NCBI GenBank assembly: GCA_000711775.1
Contig: ARYC01003232.1
Coordinates: 1-64,000, forward strand
DNA: 64,000 nucleotides
Source of the DNA: Oxytricha trifallax
Lineage: Eukaryota > Ciliophora > Spirotrichea > Sporadotrichida > Oxytrichidae
Direction: 5' to 3'
In this document: positions 10,903 to 22,802 of the stretch, piece after piece
How positions within the stretch are numbered: position 1 is the stretch's first letter
How the letters are laid out: each line of letters starts with the position of its first letter
Notes under the pieces: model-generated
The model's database searches: none
What the model was told of the DNA's origin: nothing
The model's input: the letters and a program-made list of their open reading frames with translations, nothing else
Program-made: the position numbers and the translations under genes

Positions 10903-12370
10903 ATGGAAGACAGAATAAAAGGAATCGCTTACAGTATGTCATCCTTAAGCAGTGTCAATTCAGATGACGAATTCTCATCTTCAGTTGTCGAAATTTAAAG
11001 CTCTAGAGTAGAAAATGGTATGTATGATAAAATTAACATTATTTTCATAGAAAATATTAACAATTCGAAGATAATCAAGTCTTAATTGAGTAACAACAGA
11101 TGTTAGCCTGGAAATAGTAAATCTTAAAGATCCTATACATGCACTATTTTTGGCAAAGACTTTACAAAAAATAATTTACGAGGCACATCAAAACTCATTC
11201 TAGGAAGTCGGGAAAGTTCGCTCATTTAAATCAAGGACGGGTATTAATGCAAAGTTTGTAAAATATAGTTTAATGGTAGATACCCGATTAAATTACTAAA
11301 AAAGCACCTAATTAATCATTCGAAAGCTGAACTTTACAAATCAGGGTATCCTCCGTTTGTAAATAACAAAACTTTTATTTGTTAAATTTTTATTTTTAGG
11401 GTTGTATAATTGAATACTTTGGATCTTAAGAAAAAGAAAACAAGGTCTTATAGAAGACTACAATCAGATCATTCAGAAGCACTTAATGAAAATGAGGAAC
11501 TTAAATAGCAGGAACACTCATTCAAGAACTCTATTAGCGATGATTCACAAAAGGGTAACTCTGAACTAAATTAATTGGACACTTAATTAAACAACATCAT
11601 TTCCAATTTACTACAAAATAAAATAATCTCAAAGAGTTATTAAAACTTTGTAGAAATTATCTAATAAAAAACTTAATAGAATGGTTATTAAATTGAGTCA
11701 ATTGCTGAGTTGATTTAAATGAGACTTGTACTCACATATAACCACTTAGCTAGACATCAAATAGCAACATTGAAAAAGATGCACTCTACCGAGACAGAGT
11801 TTAAGCAGACGTTAATTGGCTACTCAATTTCGAGAAACAATAAAAATTAGCAACTAGACCACATTACCAAGATTTAGTTTAGCCCAACTTATTTGCTCAT
11901 TTGGCTTAAGGAGTATTATTTCAACTTGAGAGATTTATTAAATCTGAAGTATCGTAGAGTTGTTACATGGAGATGCATAGTTAGTGCGGCCATAGCAATA
12001 GCCAATCTCCATGAATAAAATTTTGTTCATCTCTATTTAAAGCCCTAGAACATCAAAATCAATCTCGATGACACTTCATATAGCACGATCAGCAACTTTT
12101 CAAGAGCCCAAGTTTTAGGAGCCTAAAAACATTTTTAAATGACACGATTTCAAGTCCCTATATTAATAGATCCAACTGTATGGGGATGATAAAGGCAGAG
12201 ATTTGGAGAGATAACTACTCTCTCCTTGTTATGATTTTACATCAGTTAGCTGGAGACAAATTTTAAGAGGTCACAGATAACCTGATGTGTATCTCAGCTT
12301 GCAAAAGAGCTGCTTGATTCAGGCACTATGTTAAATTTTAAAGGACTTTTATAAGTTTTGATTGATGGAG
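10903..12370 (+). CDS. TBE zinc-finger/kinase-like ORF (57-kDa type), copy C
   Basis: It starts at the ATG at 10903 (MEDRIKGIAYSMSSLSSVNS). A C2H2 zinc finger is visible near 11240-11330 (YQCKVCKIQFNGRYP, ending HLINH), and a more degenerate finger precedes it (YTCTIFGKDFTKNNLRG). A protein-kinase-like region follows near 11920-12180: VTWRCIVSAAIAIANLHEQN, then VHLYLKPQNIKINLDD. The HRD motif reads HLY and the DFG position reads NFS, so the catalytic and metal-binding aspartates are both missing. In-frame TGAs and frame changes are present towards the end. TBE elements are known to carry a zinc-finger/kinase ORF; its role is not established. Confidence 0.75.
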
Positions 12371-12544
12371 ACTCAAATTTTATCCCTTCGTCAAATTAAA
12401 TGATCAGCAGTTTATAAAATCACATAATAAATGGATTTTGATATTTTAAATTCCAAATTTTTCTCAAAATTAATTCTAATGATTCTATTTATATAAGTCA
12501 TCATTATATGTAACTATTAGGTTTATGATTTATATAAACATTAG

Positions 12545-12790
12545 TAAATCCATGTGAAGTATTCCTGGGTGAGTGACGTTGCAACAGTGATTCCTTGATT
12601 AGAATCCACAAAAAACTCCGTAAAAATATACTCATCTCAGTATCTCCTAACCTAATAAGTCAAGATTTGATCAGTCCGGTTTTACCGAGATCAGACACAT
12701 AGCTATAACCAAAGCTCGGCTACCTCTGAAAATCTTATGAAAAAATCTTTTAGCCCCACCATTGTTGGGAACGCCATCCCTGTCATTTTT
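12545..12790 (-). other. GC-rich coding island(s), MDS-like
   Basis: This patch is clearly GC-richer than its flanks. The minus strand gives YIFTEFFVDSNQGITVATSL followed by TQEYFTWIY (12640 down to 12545), and either DRDGVPNNGGAKRFFHKIF or MTGMAFPTMVGLKDFFIRF (12790 down to 12690). The two pieces are in different frames, so an IES or boundary lies between them. No family is recognised. The island sits just outside the right end of TBE copy C, on the same strand as the gene on the other side of it. Confidence 0.4.
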
Positions 12791-13770
12791 AAGTTTTTTA
12801 ATATTCCAAAAATTATTGCTAAATAAGTGTCATTTCAAGGATTAGTATAATATTATACATGCAATTATTATCTTGACGTTATATTACTATATGGTGTGTA
12901 TAAAATTCAAAATTATTCAAAATAAATTCAACATATTTGTAAACAAAGTACTATATTATCTTCATATTTTCCTAAAGAAACTTTAATTCCTCCATATTTA
13001 TAGTATATTTTATTATTATTTTTTATAGTTTGATGAATAATTATAGCTATTATTTTACAAGAATAAATTTTTCAATAAAACAGTTTATTTATAAATTATG
13101 TAAACTTTACTGATATATGTATAATTAAAGCTATAAAATATTCTATTAATAAAATGATAGGCAAAGCAATATCACATATTCACTAGGCAGTTTCTTAGAG
13201 TCATGGTAACACTCACAAATTAATTATAATAATCATAGTAACTAAGTCCCCTTATCTAAGCAAGCAAACATATAGAGTTAATAAGAATAGCTTAAATAAA
13301 GAATGAAGGAATCTTTGAATCATCCTATAGTTCAAAGTGATAATAATCTTGATTTAAATAGTGTAAGCTTATAAATTAATCACACAGAATATAATGAAAA
13401 ACGTGCTTAAAAATATCAGAAAGATTGAGAAATCAAGCAAACAGCAAATTAAAATAGAGCTCGCAAGTGAGCTACATTAAGCGTTGTGATTATATTGAAA
13501 TTGAAATCCTTATCACATTGATCAATTCAAGCCAAATTATGAGAAAGATATCAAATTTATTTTTTTAAAAATAATTTAAGGTCAATCCTAAGAATCCTTA
13601 AAAAAGATTTAAGAATACAAAAAACCTACATTCCAATATTTCAAATATTTCAGTTCGACTTCCTCTTTCCCATGGATTTACTTTCGATTTCTTTCTTGCA
13701 TCCTCATATGCCCAATTAATTAATTTTATTAAGAGTTACCTCTTAAATATCAATAAAATATTTTATAATA
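12791..13770. other. AT-rich stretch, nothing firmly recognised
   Basis: One 31-codon frame (13397-13492, plus) is Lys-rich but too short to call. There are no repeats of note. Confidence 0.5.
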
Positions 13771-13918
13771 GAGATCTCAAGTTCAACATGTTTCTTCGAT
13801 CTTGAAGGCATTTTCCTATATTTTAGAAGGGTATAAACTAACTTTCAAAGAGAGGTATGTCCATTTAGCAAGGCAACTAGAAGAGAAACTTCAAATAAAA
13901 ATTAAAGAATGCTTCTGA
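13771..13918 (+). CDS. Short unidentified coding fragment
   Basis: The plus-strand frame reads VSSILKAFSYILEGYKLTF followed by KERYVHLARQLEEKLQIK and ends at a TGA at 13916-13918. It is helical with charged heptads, and composition is better than background. It has no neighbours in the same frame and no recognised family. Confidence 0.3.
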
Positions 13919-14532
13919 CTAGGGAATTAATTTAGTAGAAAAGTTTCTCTATTATAAACCCAAGGATAGACCAAGCTGCCATTATGGATTTATATCAACC
14001 ATTTATAATAAATGAATACAAAATGCGATAATCTAAAAAATCAATCGGCTTGGTGGTCCTTCACTTAATCAAAGAAGAATAAATTTCAATAACATTCATA
14101 AATATATAAAAAAGAATCCAAAGGTTACTCTCATTAATTAAAAGAGAGCTTGGAAAATTAAGAGAACAAATTTATATTATTGATTGAAGCGAAGCATAAA
14201 ATAAATGATTTTTTAATTAATATATTAATGTATAACCATTTCAATTAAGAATCTAATAAAAGATAAAATGTATTCAACTCTATAAAGTAAAGTATAATTA
14301 AAATTAGAATATCAAACTAAAATATAAGTTTTTGAATTATTTCCAGTTTCTCTAGTTTTTAATAATCTTCGATTGATAATAGATCTGCCTTCAATAATTT
14401 TAATTTTAAGAAGCTGGGAAGAATTAAAATTAAATATATTATATGTAAGGTTTCCTAAATAGTATTTATATTAAAATAAAGAATAATATCCAGCCCAAAA
14501 TTGCTAGATTAATCAACTAATATTTCAAGCGA
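13919..14532. other. AT-rich stretch, nothing recognised
   Basis: No gene, repeat or structured element was seen. Confidence 0.5.
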
Positions 14533-15072
14533 ATGGCAGTGTCAATAATGATAAATTATCGAGAAGATCTATTATAATTACAACCCTTTGATTTAAATAA
14601 AGCAACAATAAGGATTAATAAAAGAATATATTGGACTCGAGAGACTTTGAAATATTAATTGTTAAAACTTATTGATATTGTTTTATTATTTTTTTATAGT
14701 ACAATTATGAACTTAATATTAAACAATAGATTGCTGGGATGGCTACATATATATTTATTCCTTGTCATTATTTATCCCTAATAAATGTAGCATTCTAAAT
14801 TTTTCATAGCACAATTGATTTCTAAAAAATCTTAAACTCTTATTTATGTTTATTTATCAAAAGATATTTAAAATGATTCTTATACAAACTAAGCAATACA
14901 CTTCCCTAATAAAATATTATAATTTGATCCAATAAATACTTATCTTTCTAGATTCTTAATTTATGAAAAGAGGCATAACAAGATTAGGAAAATATAGAGC
15001 ACAGTCTCTTCAAAGCTTTTGGAATTTAAATGCTTTATAATAATAGCAGTAATATTTTGTATTCAACATTGA
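14533..15072 (+). CDS. Open frame of 179 codons, possible membrane protein
   Basis: It runs from an ATG at 14533 to a TGA at 15070-15072 without an intervening TGA. It has one strongly hydrophobic segment (KLIDIVLLFFYSTIMNLIL) and a second (LHIYLFLVIIYP). The composition is rich in Ile, Asn, Leu and Lys, as AT-rich noise also is, so a chance frame of this length is quite possible. If real, it could be a germline-limited gene. No family is recognised. Confidence 0.25.
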
Positions 15073-16451
15073 AAGATATGTAATTAACAAATTATGTGAA
15101 TTTATGGACATATATAATAAAGACATCTTTTTAATTTGTAATCTAATTTTCTTCCTATTTTTACTGTGTCGTTTTATTTGTATACTATGATATATTATTT
15201 ATAAACTTTATTTGATGTTATGATTAACCTATATATATGTAAGTAGTGAATTTACTTTAATATTTGGGGTCGACGACAATATTTTAAATTAGGATGCATT
15301 CTATAAATTTGATATTATCAGGGCCTAAATGTTTAATAAAATGCACTTGTTTTAAAGATTCTTATGTTTCTTCATTCAGACTAAATTAGATAAAATCAAA
15401 AATGTAATTTGATACAAACCTAAATTAGACCTAATAAAATTCCAAACAATAAGATGCAAATTAAATATAGTATCAAACAAAATTATTCATTAAAATTATA
15501 TTAATGTCTGATTTCTGTAAGTATGTAAATTTCTAGAGTTAAATACTTTATAAAAATTTCCACACCCATTAATGATAATCAATAACCATAATATAAACTT
15601 AGAAACAAGAAACTTTTATTTACCCTAGAATTATTTTGAAAAGAATATCTACTGAATATATAATTAGACTTATTTAATAATAGGATAACTCAAAACAAAG
15701 GCAAATCAGATATTTTCACATATGAGATAGAAAATTTTGATATGGATAGACCAACCAAGGTTGGAGATTCTTTCAAGGAAAAATTGCAATTAAAATTTAT
15801 TTTAATCATATAAAAGGATAGAAATTAATTATTTCTGAGGAATGAATATATAATTTTCAAGTAGAACACTTTTATTTTTAATAATGAATAATGATTAAAA
15901 TTTCTTCCACTTTTCAAGTTCGTGTAATTTTTATTTTAATGAATTAATTTATCTGTGAATATTTTTTATCAATATAGCATAGTTAATCTTTTATTATATT
16001 ATCTAATAATACCAATAGTATTTAATCCTAAATCGAGGATTAACGTTACTTACAGTTAAGTAATTATATTTTTAAAATAATTTTTACGCTCTAAATGCTT
16101 CTTTATTTCTATCTGCAATTATAAATCACTCATGAAATTTCAACTACATAAATTATATCTATAATAAGGTTATTTCAATCAATCATATTTTTGGTTTAAT
16201 GAGATAAAAAATTGAAATTTATAATAAAAGTTTTTTAGAGAATATTGATATTCTCTAAAAAAATATAAAATAATTTAATTATTAGTAAGAGATTAGTATT
16301 CACGTATTGAGAAATGATTTTTATTTTTAGTCGAACTAATTGCATTACCAATGATACTCTCTAATTAACAAATAAATATAATAAAAAGTAATCGATAATT
16401 ATAAACTACTACACTAATTTAATTAGTTATAAATGCTAAAGAAATAAATTG
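15073..16451. other. AT-rich stretch with one perfect short hairpin
   Basis: There is a hairpin at 16231-16263 (TTTTTTAGAGAATATTGATA and its mirror). Otherwise nothing was recognised. A brief GC-richer spot at 15265-15280 is too short to interpret. Confidence 0.5.
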
Positions 16452-16515
16452 GATTCTGGGATTTACGCAGTTTTCTCGCTCTCAAGGGAGTTGCACATAT
16501 AAATACGCGTTAAAT
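16452..16515 (-). other. Short GC-rich island, possible small MDS
   Basis: The minus strand reads YMCNSLESEKTAQIPESN in an open frame. About 60 bases stand out from AT-rich flanks. This is the size of a small MDS but too short to identify. Confidence 0.3.
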
Positions 16516-16599
16516 TAGTATGTTGAGATAAAATCAATGCTTGAATTAATAAATGAAGACTCGACCAAAGTATAGTCATTATTTGGATGCCCCCCACAT

Positions 16600-16770
16600 A
16601 CCTGGAATTTTTTTTAATTCCAGTTTTAAATTTGAATTCCAGTTTAAAACTGGAATTCCAGTTTTAAATCTGGAACTTTTTTTTAAAACTGGAATTCCAG
16701 ATCTGAGAAAAATGTTCCAGATTTAAAACTGGAATTCCAGATTTAAATCTGAAACTTCAGATTTAAAACT
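16600..16770. repeat. Left subterminal palindrome array
   Basis: About eight imperfect units alternate between TTCCAG and CTGGAA around TTTAAA cores. Each unit is itself palindromic, so the array can fold into many small hairpins. The right array mirrors it. Confidence 0.85.
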
Positions 16771-16953
16771 AGTATATATCAGACACAACTATGAAATTTG
16801 CTTTAAATTTTTTTAATAAAAATCATTAATAAATTTTGACATTTTTTTATTTTTTAAATTTTTAATTAGATTATTCTAAATTATAATATTTTTTGAAAAA
16901 ATTTTCAACTGAGTAGGTATTTTTTATCTTAATATTACTTTCAATTTGTAATA

Positions 16954-17365
16954 CTGTAGGAATACATTCGAATTTGGAAAATTAATTAAATAAATAAATA
17001 AAAAATCAAATTAGAGGCAGTTAAAGTTGGCCAATTTAAACGATCTTGGGCTCAATCGATAGAAAATTCAAAATTAGCTGGACTCTGCTAATGGCGGTAC
17101 TAATTTATCTTATCGACATAGCGAGATAACTCGACTTTAATGTGGAGGTATAATTTAATGAATTTAGAGGGTTTAATTAAAGTAGAGTTATCTCGCTCCA
17201 GGGATGCGATAAAATAGTACCACCAATACTAAAGTCCAGCTATTTTTTAATTCTCTATCAAACAAGCCTAAGATCGTTTAAATTGGCCAACTTTAACTGC
17301 CACTAATTCGATTTTAATTAAATTTATTTAATTATAATTTCTGAAATTCGAATGTATTCCTACAA
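16954..17365. mobile_element. Palindromic MITE, copy 1 (nested)
   Basis: A 412-bp element whose two halves are inverted copies. The ends are CTGTAGGAATACATTCGAAT and TTCGAATGTATTCCTACAA, flanked by TA on each side. It is inserted in the 8-bp-duplication element, so it is younger than that element. It belongs to a four-copy family in this window (see 43667, 46283 and 61405). It encodes no protein; TA duplication fits mobilisation by a Tc1/mariner-type transposase. Confidence 0.9.
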
Positions 17366-19020
17366 TATTATTATTTAAAAAATTAATTTTAAATATAAAA
17401 TTATGATTTATAAGATAATAAGTCTTTTTAATAAATGAAAATTAATTGAAAATATAATTCAAATATTAATATAAAAAATATATCATTTTTAAAAAATACA
17501 TTTTAATAAAAAAGTTACTTTTGACATTCAAATGCAATTAGTGATGGTTAAAAAGTCTAAAGACTTTTACTGCAAGTTTGAGTGTTTTATTAATATATAT
17601 TTAGCATTTTAATTGAAATTCAATATGTAACCAAATCTCAAATTTTAGTTAAACTATCTTTATATATAGTATAATTAAGGATTCAAACATAGATAGAATA
17701 TACTTAAATCTTGATATAATTAATAATTTTTATAAGGAATTCTTAGTACTATAAGAAAAATATTCTAAATTAAAATTAGTAGATGATAAATTAATATATT
17801 TAATGATTAGTGTGCTTAACATTGCACTTTGGTAAACTTATAATTCTGAATAGAATTGTCAAAATTAACATAGACCCTCTAATAATAAATGATGAATTTT
17901 AGTGTAAACTAATTTTGGAAATTTGATTACACATGTAAATTAGATTAAAATATTAACTATATATTAAATTATTTTAAAAATCAACATGGAGTCAAACTAA
18001 AAAATTAATGAATGTATAGATTATCAAACATACTAGAACTATCTTTAGATAAGAAAATATATTTTAAAAAATATACTTATAAAAATTAAAAAGTAAGATC
18101 TTTATTATAATGATTAATTAAAGATTTATTTTACTTAATATTAGATATAGTCAAATAGTTTAAACAATATAATTAATCATATATTATAATAATTTTATCT
18201 GAACTTGAACGCACTGATCCAAGACTAATGCAAGTATATGTACCCATATGATAAAGTAACAAAAATAACATTTATATAACATAATTTTACTTAATAAAGG
18301 GTAACTAACAATTTCAATCACCCTTTATAAGTCTATGAATTTAAACTATTACATTGCCATTATTGTTGAAATATTCTCTAAAATCCAGATTTAAAAATAT
18401 GAAATTCTTCATAATTAAAATCGTCAATGAAAAAGTCAAATAACTATAATTTAATTTTCAAATATAAGGATTATTTTTAAAATAAATACAATACATTACA
18501 AAGTTATTAATAGGAGGTAAAAATTATATACAAACTATTACTGATTACAGAAAAAGAGTTAATTTTTTGGATTAGATCGCTAAAATATATAATTAATAAA
18601 TTATAAATGTGTATTTCTTTATTATATACCATTAAAATTTAAACAGTCTTTAATAAATGGGGTTTTATACAATTCTATTACTATGTCAAAGTTATTTATA
18701 AAAGATTTAAAAAAAACAACTGATAATTATTATATAAAAAAATATTATAAAATAAAGGGTAGGAATGTTTTTAGAAAAAAAATTTTATTTTTATAATAGC
18801 ACCTGTTAAAATATGCAAAATTTTGAAGATTCATAAATTGCAAATCTACTATTTCATCAAGAATAATAGATTTAATTATTTATATATAGAAGATATATTT
18901 AAGAGTTTTTTTCTTAAAATAAATTATAATTGGAAATATAAAAATTTATAAATTTTATTGATAAATATTAATTGGAAAAAAATATATTTTTTTTTGAAAA
19001 AAATAAAAATTATTTGAATG
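17366..19020. other. Interior of the 8-bp-duplication element
   Basis: Very AT-rich. No transposase motif or protein-like frame was found on either strand. Confidence 0.5.
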
Positions 19021-19185
19021 AGGTTCCAGATCTGGAAAAAAAATTCCAGATTTATATCTGGAATTCCAGATCTAAATCTGGAATAAATAATTTTTTTTTT
19101 GATTCCAGATTTAAAACTGGAATTTTTTTTCCAGATCTGGAATTCAAATTTAAAACTGGAATTTAAAAAAATTCCAGGTATGTGG
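19021..19185. repeat. Right subterminal palindrome array
   Basis: Repeated TTCCAGATCTGGAA and TTCCAGATTTAAATCTGGAA units, the inverse counterpart of the left array at 16600-16770. The spacing differs between sides. Confidence 0.85.
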
Positions 19186-19421
19186 GGGGCATCCCATTAT
19201 TTAAAGGAATTGTGAGATTAATAGTGATTGTGACTTTGATTTATGTTATTAAAAACTACGGTAAGTACAATATAAAGATACCATAAACAAAGTTGAAAAT
19301 GGGATCTTAATACTCTCTCTCTCGCCCTTTATAAAAATTAACCCATTTTTAATTGATACTTTGGAAAAGATAAGAAACTATATGAATCAATAGCTTTTAT
19401 TCAGATGCCAAATTTACTATG

Positions 19422-20645
19422 TGTTCTGACGAGACCCCCCCACCTACCCCCCCCCCCCCAACGCTTACCTCCCCCCTCCCCAACGCCTACCTCCCCCCAA
19501 CGCTTTTAGATGAATTTTTATTGTATCAACTAACAACTATATTATGAAAAATCCTATTGTAAATGAAAATATATAACCTCATAGTTGGTTTAATATAATA
19601 TCAATATAATAACATCATTTGTAAACTCACATTCTTTTTATAGATAAAAAATGATAAAATTTTTAACTTTTCCAAATTTTAAAAAAATATTATTTCCATT
19701 TTTTCCAAGATCTAATACGCGTCCGTCGAATTTTTTTTCTTACATGTCCCCACAGGAAATACATTAGAATTAATTTAATTTGACTCTAATTTTTAAATTT
19801 CTCTTTACCAATTGGCTCAAGCTAAAATTTTATTTTATAATTTCTTATTAATTAAATACTTGACACAAAACAAAATAATAATACCAATATCATGAAGATT
19901 TTAATTTTTATTTATTATTTCTATTTATATTTCCGAATACGATTCTTAATTAAATATAAATAATTTTATAATTGTAAATCTAAATTAAAATTTAAAAAAT
20001 AATAACTAATTAAGCAAATCTACAAATTTCATAGTTGAAATGATAACTTATTTTAATTTTAATTTAGATTTACAATTATAAAATTATTTATATTTAATTA
20101 AGAATCGTATTCGGAAATATAAATAGAAATTAATAAATAAAAATTAAAATCTTCATGATATTGGTATTATTATTTTGTTTTGTGTCAAGTATTTAATGAA
20201 TTAAGAAATTATAAAATAAAATTTTAGCTTGAGCCAATTGGTAAAGAGAAATTTAAAAATTAGAGTCAAATTAAATTAATTTTAATGTATTTTCCTGTGG
20301 GGACATGTACGAAAAAAAATTCGACGGACGCGTATTAGATCTTGGAAAAAATGGAAATAATATTTTTTTAAAAATTTGGAAAAGTTAAAAATTTTATCAT
20401 TTTTTAATGTAAAAAGCATGTTGGAATGTAAATTAACACAATAAGAAATTAATTGTCAATATATATTTATTCATATCTAGAATTAAAACTTTTAGAAAAA
20501 ATTATTTATCTAAATAGCAAAAGATTTGAATATGCTATAAAAAAATTCATATAAAAGCGTTGGGGGGAGGGGGGGAGGTCAAACGTTGGGGGAGGTAAGC
20601 GTTGGGGGGGAGGACGGGGTAGGAGGGGGGGTCTCGGTCAGAACA
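19422..20645. mobile_element. Foldback element with 6-bp target duplication and C-run ends
   Basis: The terminal inverted repeats start TGTTCTGAC(C)GAGACCCCCC and are bounded by a perfect 6-base direct repeat, ACTATG, at 19416-19421 and 20646-20651. Inside each end is a short tandem of a C-rich unit, CCCCCCAACGCTTACCT (three degenerate copies on the left, inverse copies on the right). The core, about 19650-20405, is a long palindrome. There is no coding capacity. The class is not recognised. C-runs in AT-rich DNA make the ends very distinctive. Confidence 0.9.
19650..20405. repeat. Long palindrome inside the C-run element
   Basis: Two arms of about 370 bp are nearly exact inverted copies around a centre near 20030. 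Both carry the block AATACGCGTCCGTCGAATTT. High arm identity suggests a fairly recent origin or correction between arms. Confidence 0.9.
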
Positions 20646-21150
20646 ACTATGTTTTTGGTTTTATTCTATGTTGTATTCTCATTTGAGCATTTATGCAAAA
20701 TAATCTGAAAAATTTAAGATTGTAGATATTAATTAGCATTAATTAGAATACTTTAATATTAAAAAGATTATTTAAATCATCAACAAAAAAATGTATAATT
20801 TCCTTCGACATAATCATTAACAGTATTTATGCCCCCTCACTGAATCACCTGCGAAGCACCAATCTGTTGACACATCAGGCCCGAACAGGTAGGTCCACTA
20901 AAAAATAATTTATTGATATAATTTATGTAGCTTACATTTTTAGTGAAAATACACATTCTCCACTTGCCTTTGATTAGAAAGAATAATTACGAAAAAATTA
21001 ACATTAAATATTAATCAATCTATTTCTAATAATAAATCATAATTCTTATAATTCTGGACTAAAATGTAATCGCATTTTTAATGATGATAAATATTTTTAT
21101 TCTAGATAATTTTTCATTAAAAAGTTCATTTTTAAATGCTTTCATTTTAG
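20646..21150. other. AT-rich stretch with one GC-rich island
   Basis: 20815-20900 is GC-rich. The minus strand reads WTYLFGPDVSTDWCFAGDSV and the plus strand is also open, so it may be a small MDS of unknown strand and gene. The rest is AT-rich and unrecognised. Confidence 0.35.
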
Positions 21151-22247
21151 GATTGGATTCACTTTAGCAATTGTGTTTGAACAGTTCGTGTTTGTTGGTG
21201 TGCCTTATTTATTTTACTTAGATAAGTAAATTATAAGATTTTTAATTATTTATAGGGAAATCTATGCAACAACTAGAGTCTACACTTATTTCTAAATAGT
21301 AGTACAATACATCAAAGTAATCATAAACTTTTTTATCTTGATGTTTACTTTATCAGAGTAATTTATACTTTAAAATTAACAGAATCTAGATACACAACAA
21401 AACTTGGAACTGAAAAATATTCAAAGTATACCTTGAAAACATTAATTTTATAAATTCATTCTTGTATTTATTACATCCTACTTTATGCTACCAAGATGAT
21501 TTTACCATAAATAACGAATTTGAAATTAAAGTTTTTACTTGGAGGGTCCTCATGACTATATTTGAATAACTGGAAGTATTGATAAAAACCTAGGTTCATA
21601 GTGTTTATATTGAATTATAATGTATTAGCGATTACATTTTAACAAAATTGTATAATTATAACATTAACAACAATCATAAAAGTTAGAGCTATTTCTAAAC
21701 GTTATTCAATAAGCAGATAATCTATATAATAATTATTTTAAAAGTTTTCTTACAGCCTATGATTAACATTACGGAGTATCAATATTTAGCAATCTTGAAC
21801 TTTGGTAATTTTTCATACTTTACTAAAGATATAATCACATTATATTTTTACTTTACATTCCAAAATAAAAAATTGGTGACATTACCAACGAATGATAACT
21901 TTAAAATTTAGTAGAGATGAATCAGCATTATAAATCATATTCCTTTTAAAGCATCTCGTCTAAAATATTCCTAGTGTGATTAAACTTAAATTTGCTTGTT
22001 TTAAAATTAGCTTTTGAATTGATGCCACTTTGTAGCTCAAATAAAGAAACTAACTCATGAATGTATCTATCACAATCAGCCTTTTTTATTTAGTAAATTC
22101 TATGGCTCATTTTAGCTTTACACATTAGCAGCATTAGCCATTGTCTATTTTGAAAACATACAAAAATTACGAATCCAAAGGGAACTATTTTTAATTTTTA
22201 CAGTGACTTCCTTTTTTCTATAATTTGTAGCTTCAATAAATTATTGA
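21151..22247 (+). CDS. Possible multi-pass membrane protein gene, broken frame
   Basis: Three successive plus-strand frames read as membrane protein. 21151-21435 has FTLAIVFEQFVFVGVPYLFY and QYIKVIINFFILMFTLSEQF. 21420-21920, ending at a TGA, has NFINSFLYLLHPTLCYQDDF and a later hydrophobic stretch. 22027-22247, ending at a TGA, has YTLAALAIVYFENIQKL and LFLIFTVTSFFLQFVASIN. Segment order and hydrophobic spacing suggest one gene of at least five membrane spans, interrupted by frame changes or IESs. A GT...AG stretch at 21226-21255 could be a tiny intron. Composition bias leaves chance frames possible. No family is assigned. Confidence 0.35.
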
Positions 22248-22620
22248 ATGTATGTATCATTCTTTTTTATATATTTAAAATCTCACCTATATTCACAAAC
22301 CTCTTTCTTGCCTTATAAATACAAACCATACTTAACTTTTGTATAAAATTATATTATATTTTGAATCAAAAGAGTCAATTGTCTTTTTAAATTTATCAAT
22401 GATCTGGTCTATATATTCTAAGAACCTAATAAAAATGATGTGTCAATAATAAAAATAATTAAATTATTATTTTTGGAAATTAATAATTAAATTACTTTAA
22501 TAATTTAGAATATTAATAAATAAAAAAAATCAAATTAGATTAGATTATAGAGAAATTAAAATTAGAGATTAATAATAAAATGTGATCTCTAATATATAAT
22601 AACTCAAACTCAAGGTAATC
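22248..22620. other. AT-rich stretch, nothing recognised
   Basis: No supported features. Confidence 0.5.
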
Positions 22621-22727
22621 ATTAATACATTTAAAGGTCATATTATATATGGGTGCCAAAATTATTAAATATGGCAAAGTAAATATATCTTTTTTTAAAT
22701 TATTTTACTTACCCATTTCTTTTTTAG

Positions 22728-22802
22728 TTCCGGTTGAGACAGGTACAGTGGTGATACCAGCTAAAAGTGCCAGTGTGTTTCAGCAGAACGGCCAACTACA
22801 GC
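22728..22802. other. GC-rich segment adjoining the P4-ATPase piece
   Basis: This is coding-like but not P4-ATPase in any frame tried. The plus strand reads VPVETGTVVIPAKSASVFQQ and the minus strand also stays open. It is probably a different MDS, or an out-of-order segment of the same gene. Confidence 0.35.

Larger units (their letters stand above)
8488..12497 (+). mobile_element. TBE-related transposon, copy C (about 4.0 kb)
   Basis: A near-full-length element with the TBE plan: transposase (+), an opposed middle ORF (-), and a zinc-finger/kinase-like ORF (+). The ends were placed from an imperfect inverted repeat: the left TATAAATAGAATAGATTAAT region (near 8492) matches the right end (near 12466-12497) read backwards. 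The telomere-like tip of true TBE is not seen, so this is a diverged branch of the family or its tips have decayed. The same branch supplies copies D and E. It is flanked on both sides by minus-strand coding islands. Confidence 0.75.
16585..19194. mobile_element. Inverted-repeat element with 8-bp target duplication
   Basis: The termini are GGATGCCCCCCACATACCTG at 16585 and its exact inverse ending at 19194. They are flanked by a perfect 8-base direct repeat, CATTATTT, at 16577-16584 and 19195-19202. Just inside each end is an array of short palindromes built on TTCCAGATTTAAATCTGGAA. The 2.6-kb interior is AT-rich and shows no transposase, so the element is probably non-autonomous. Eight-base duplications are typical of hAT and P superfamilies; the family here is not otherwise identifiable. 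A separate MITE (16954-17365) is inserted in it. Confidence 0.9.

Noticed and set aside
16600-16770. CRISPR-like or satellite array
   Set aside because: The units are short palindromes with variable spacing and a mirror copy at the other end of one element. There are no unique spacers of constant size, and the organism is a eukaryote.
19434-19505. C-rich stretch as a telomere or telomere-addition site
   Set aside because: The units are CCCCCCAACGC-like, not C4A4, and an inverse copy bounds the other end of the element, so it is a transposon terminus.
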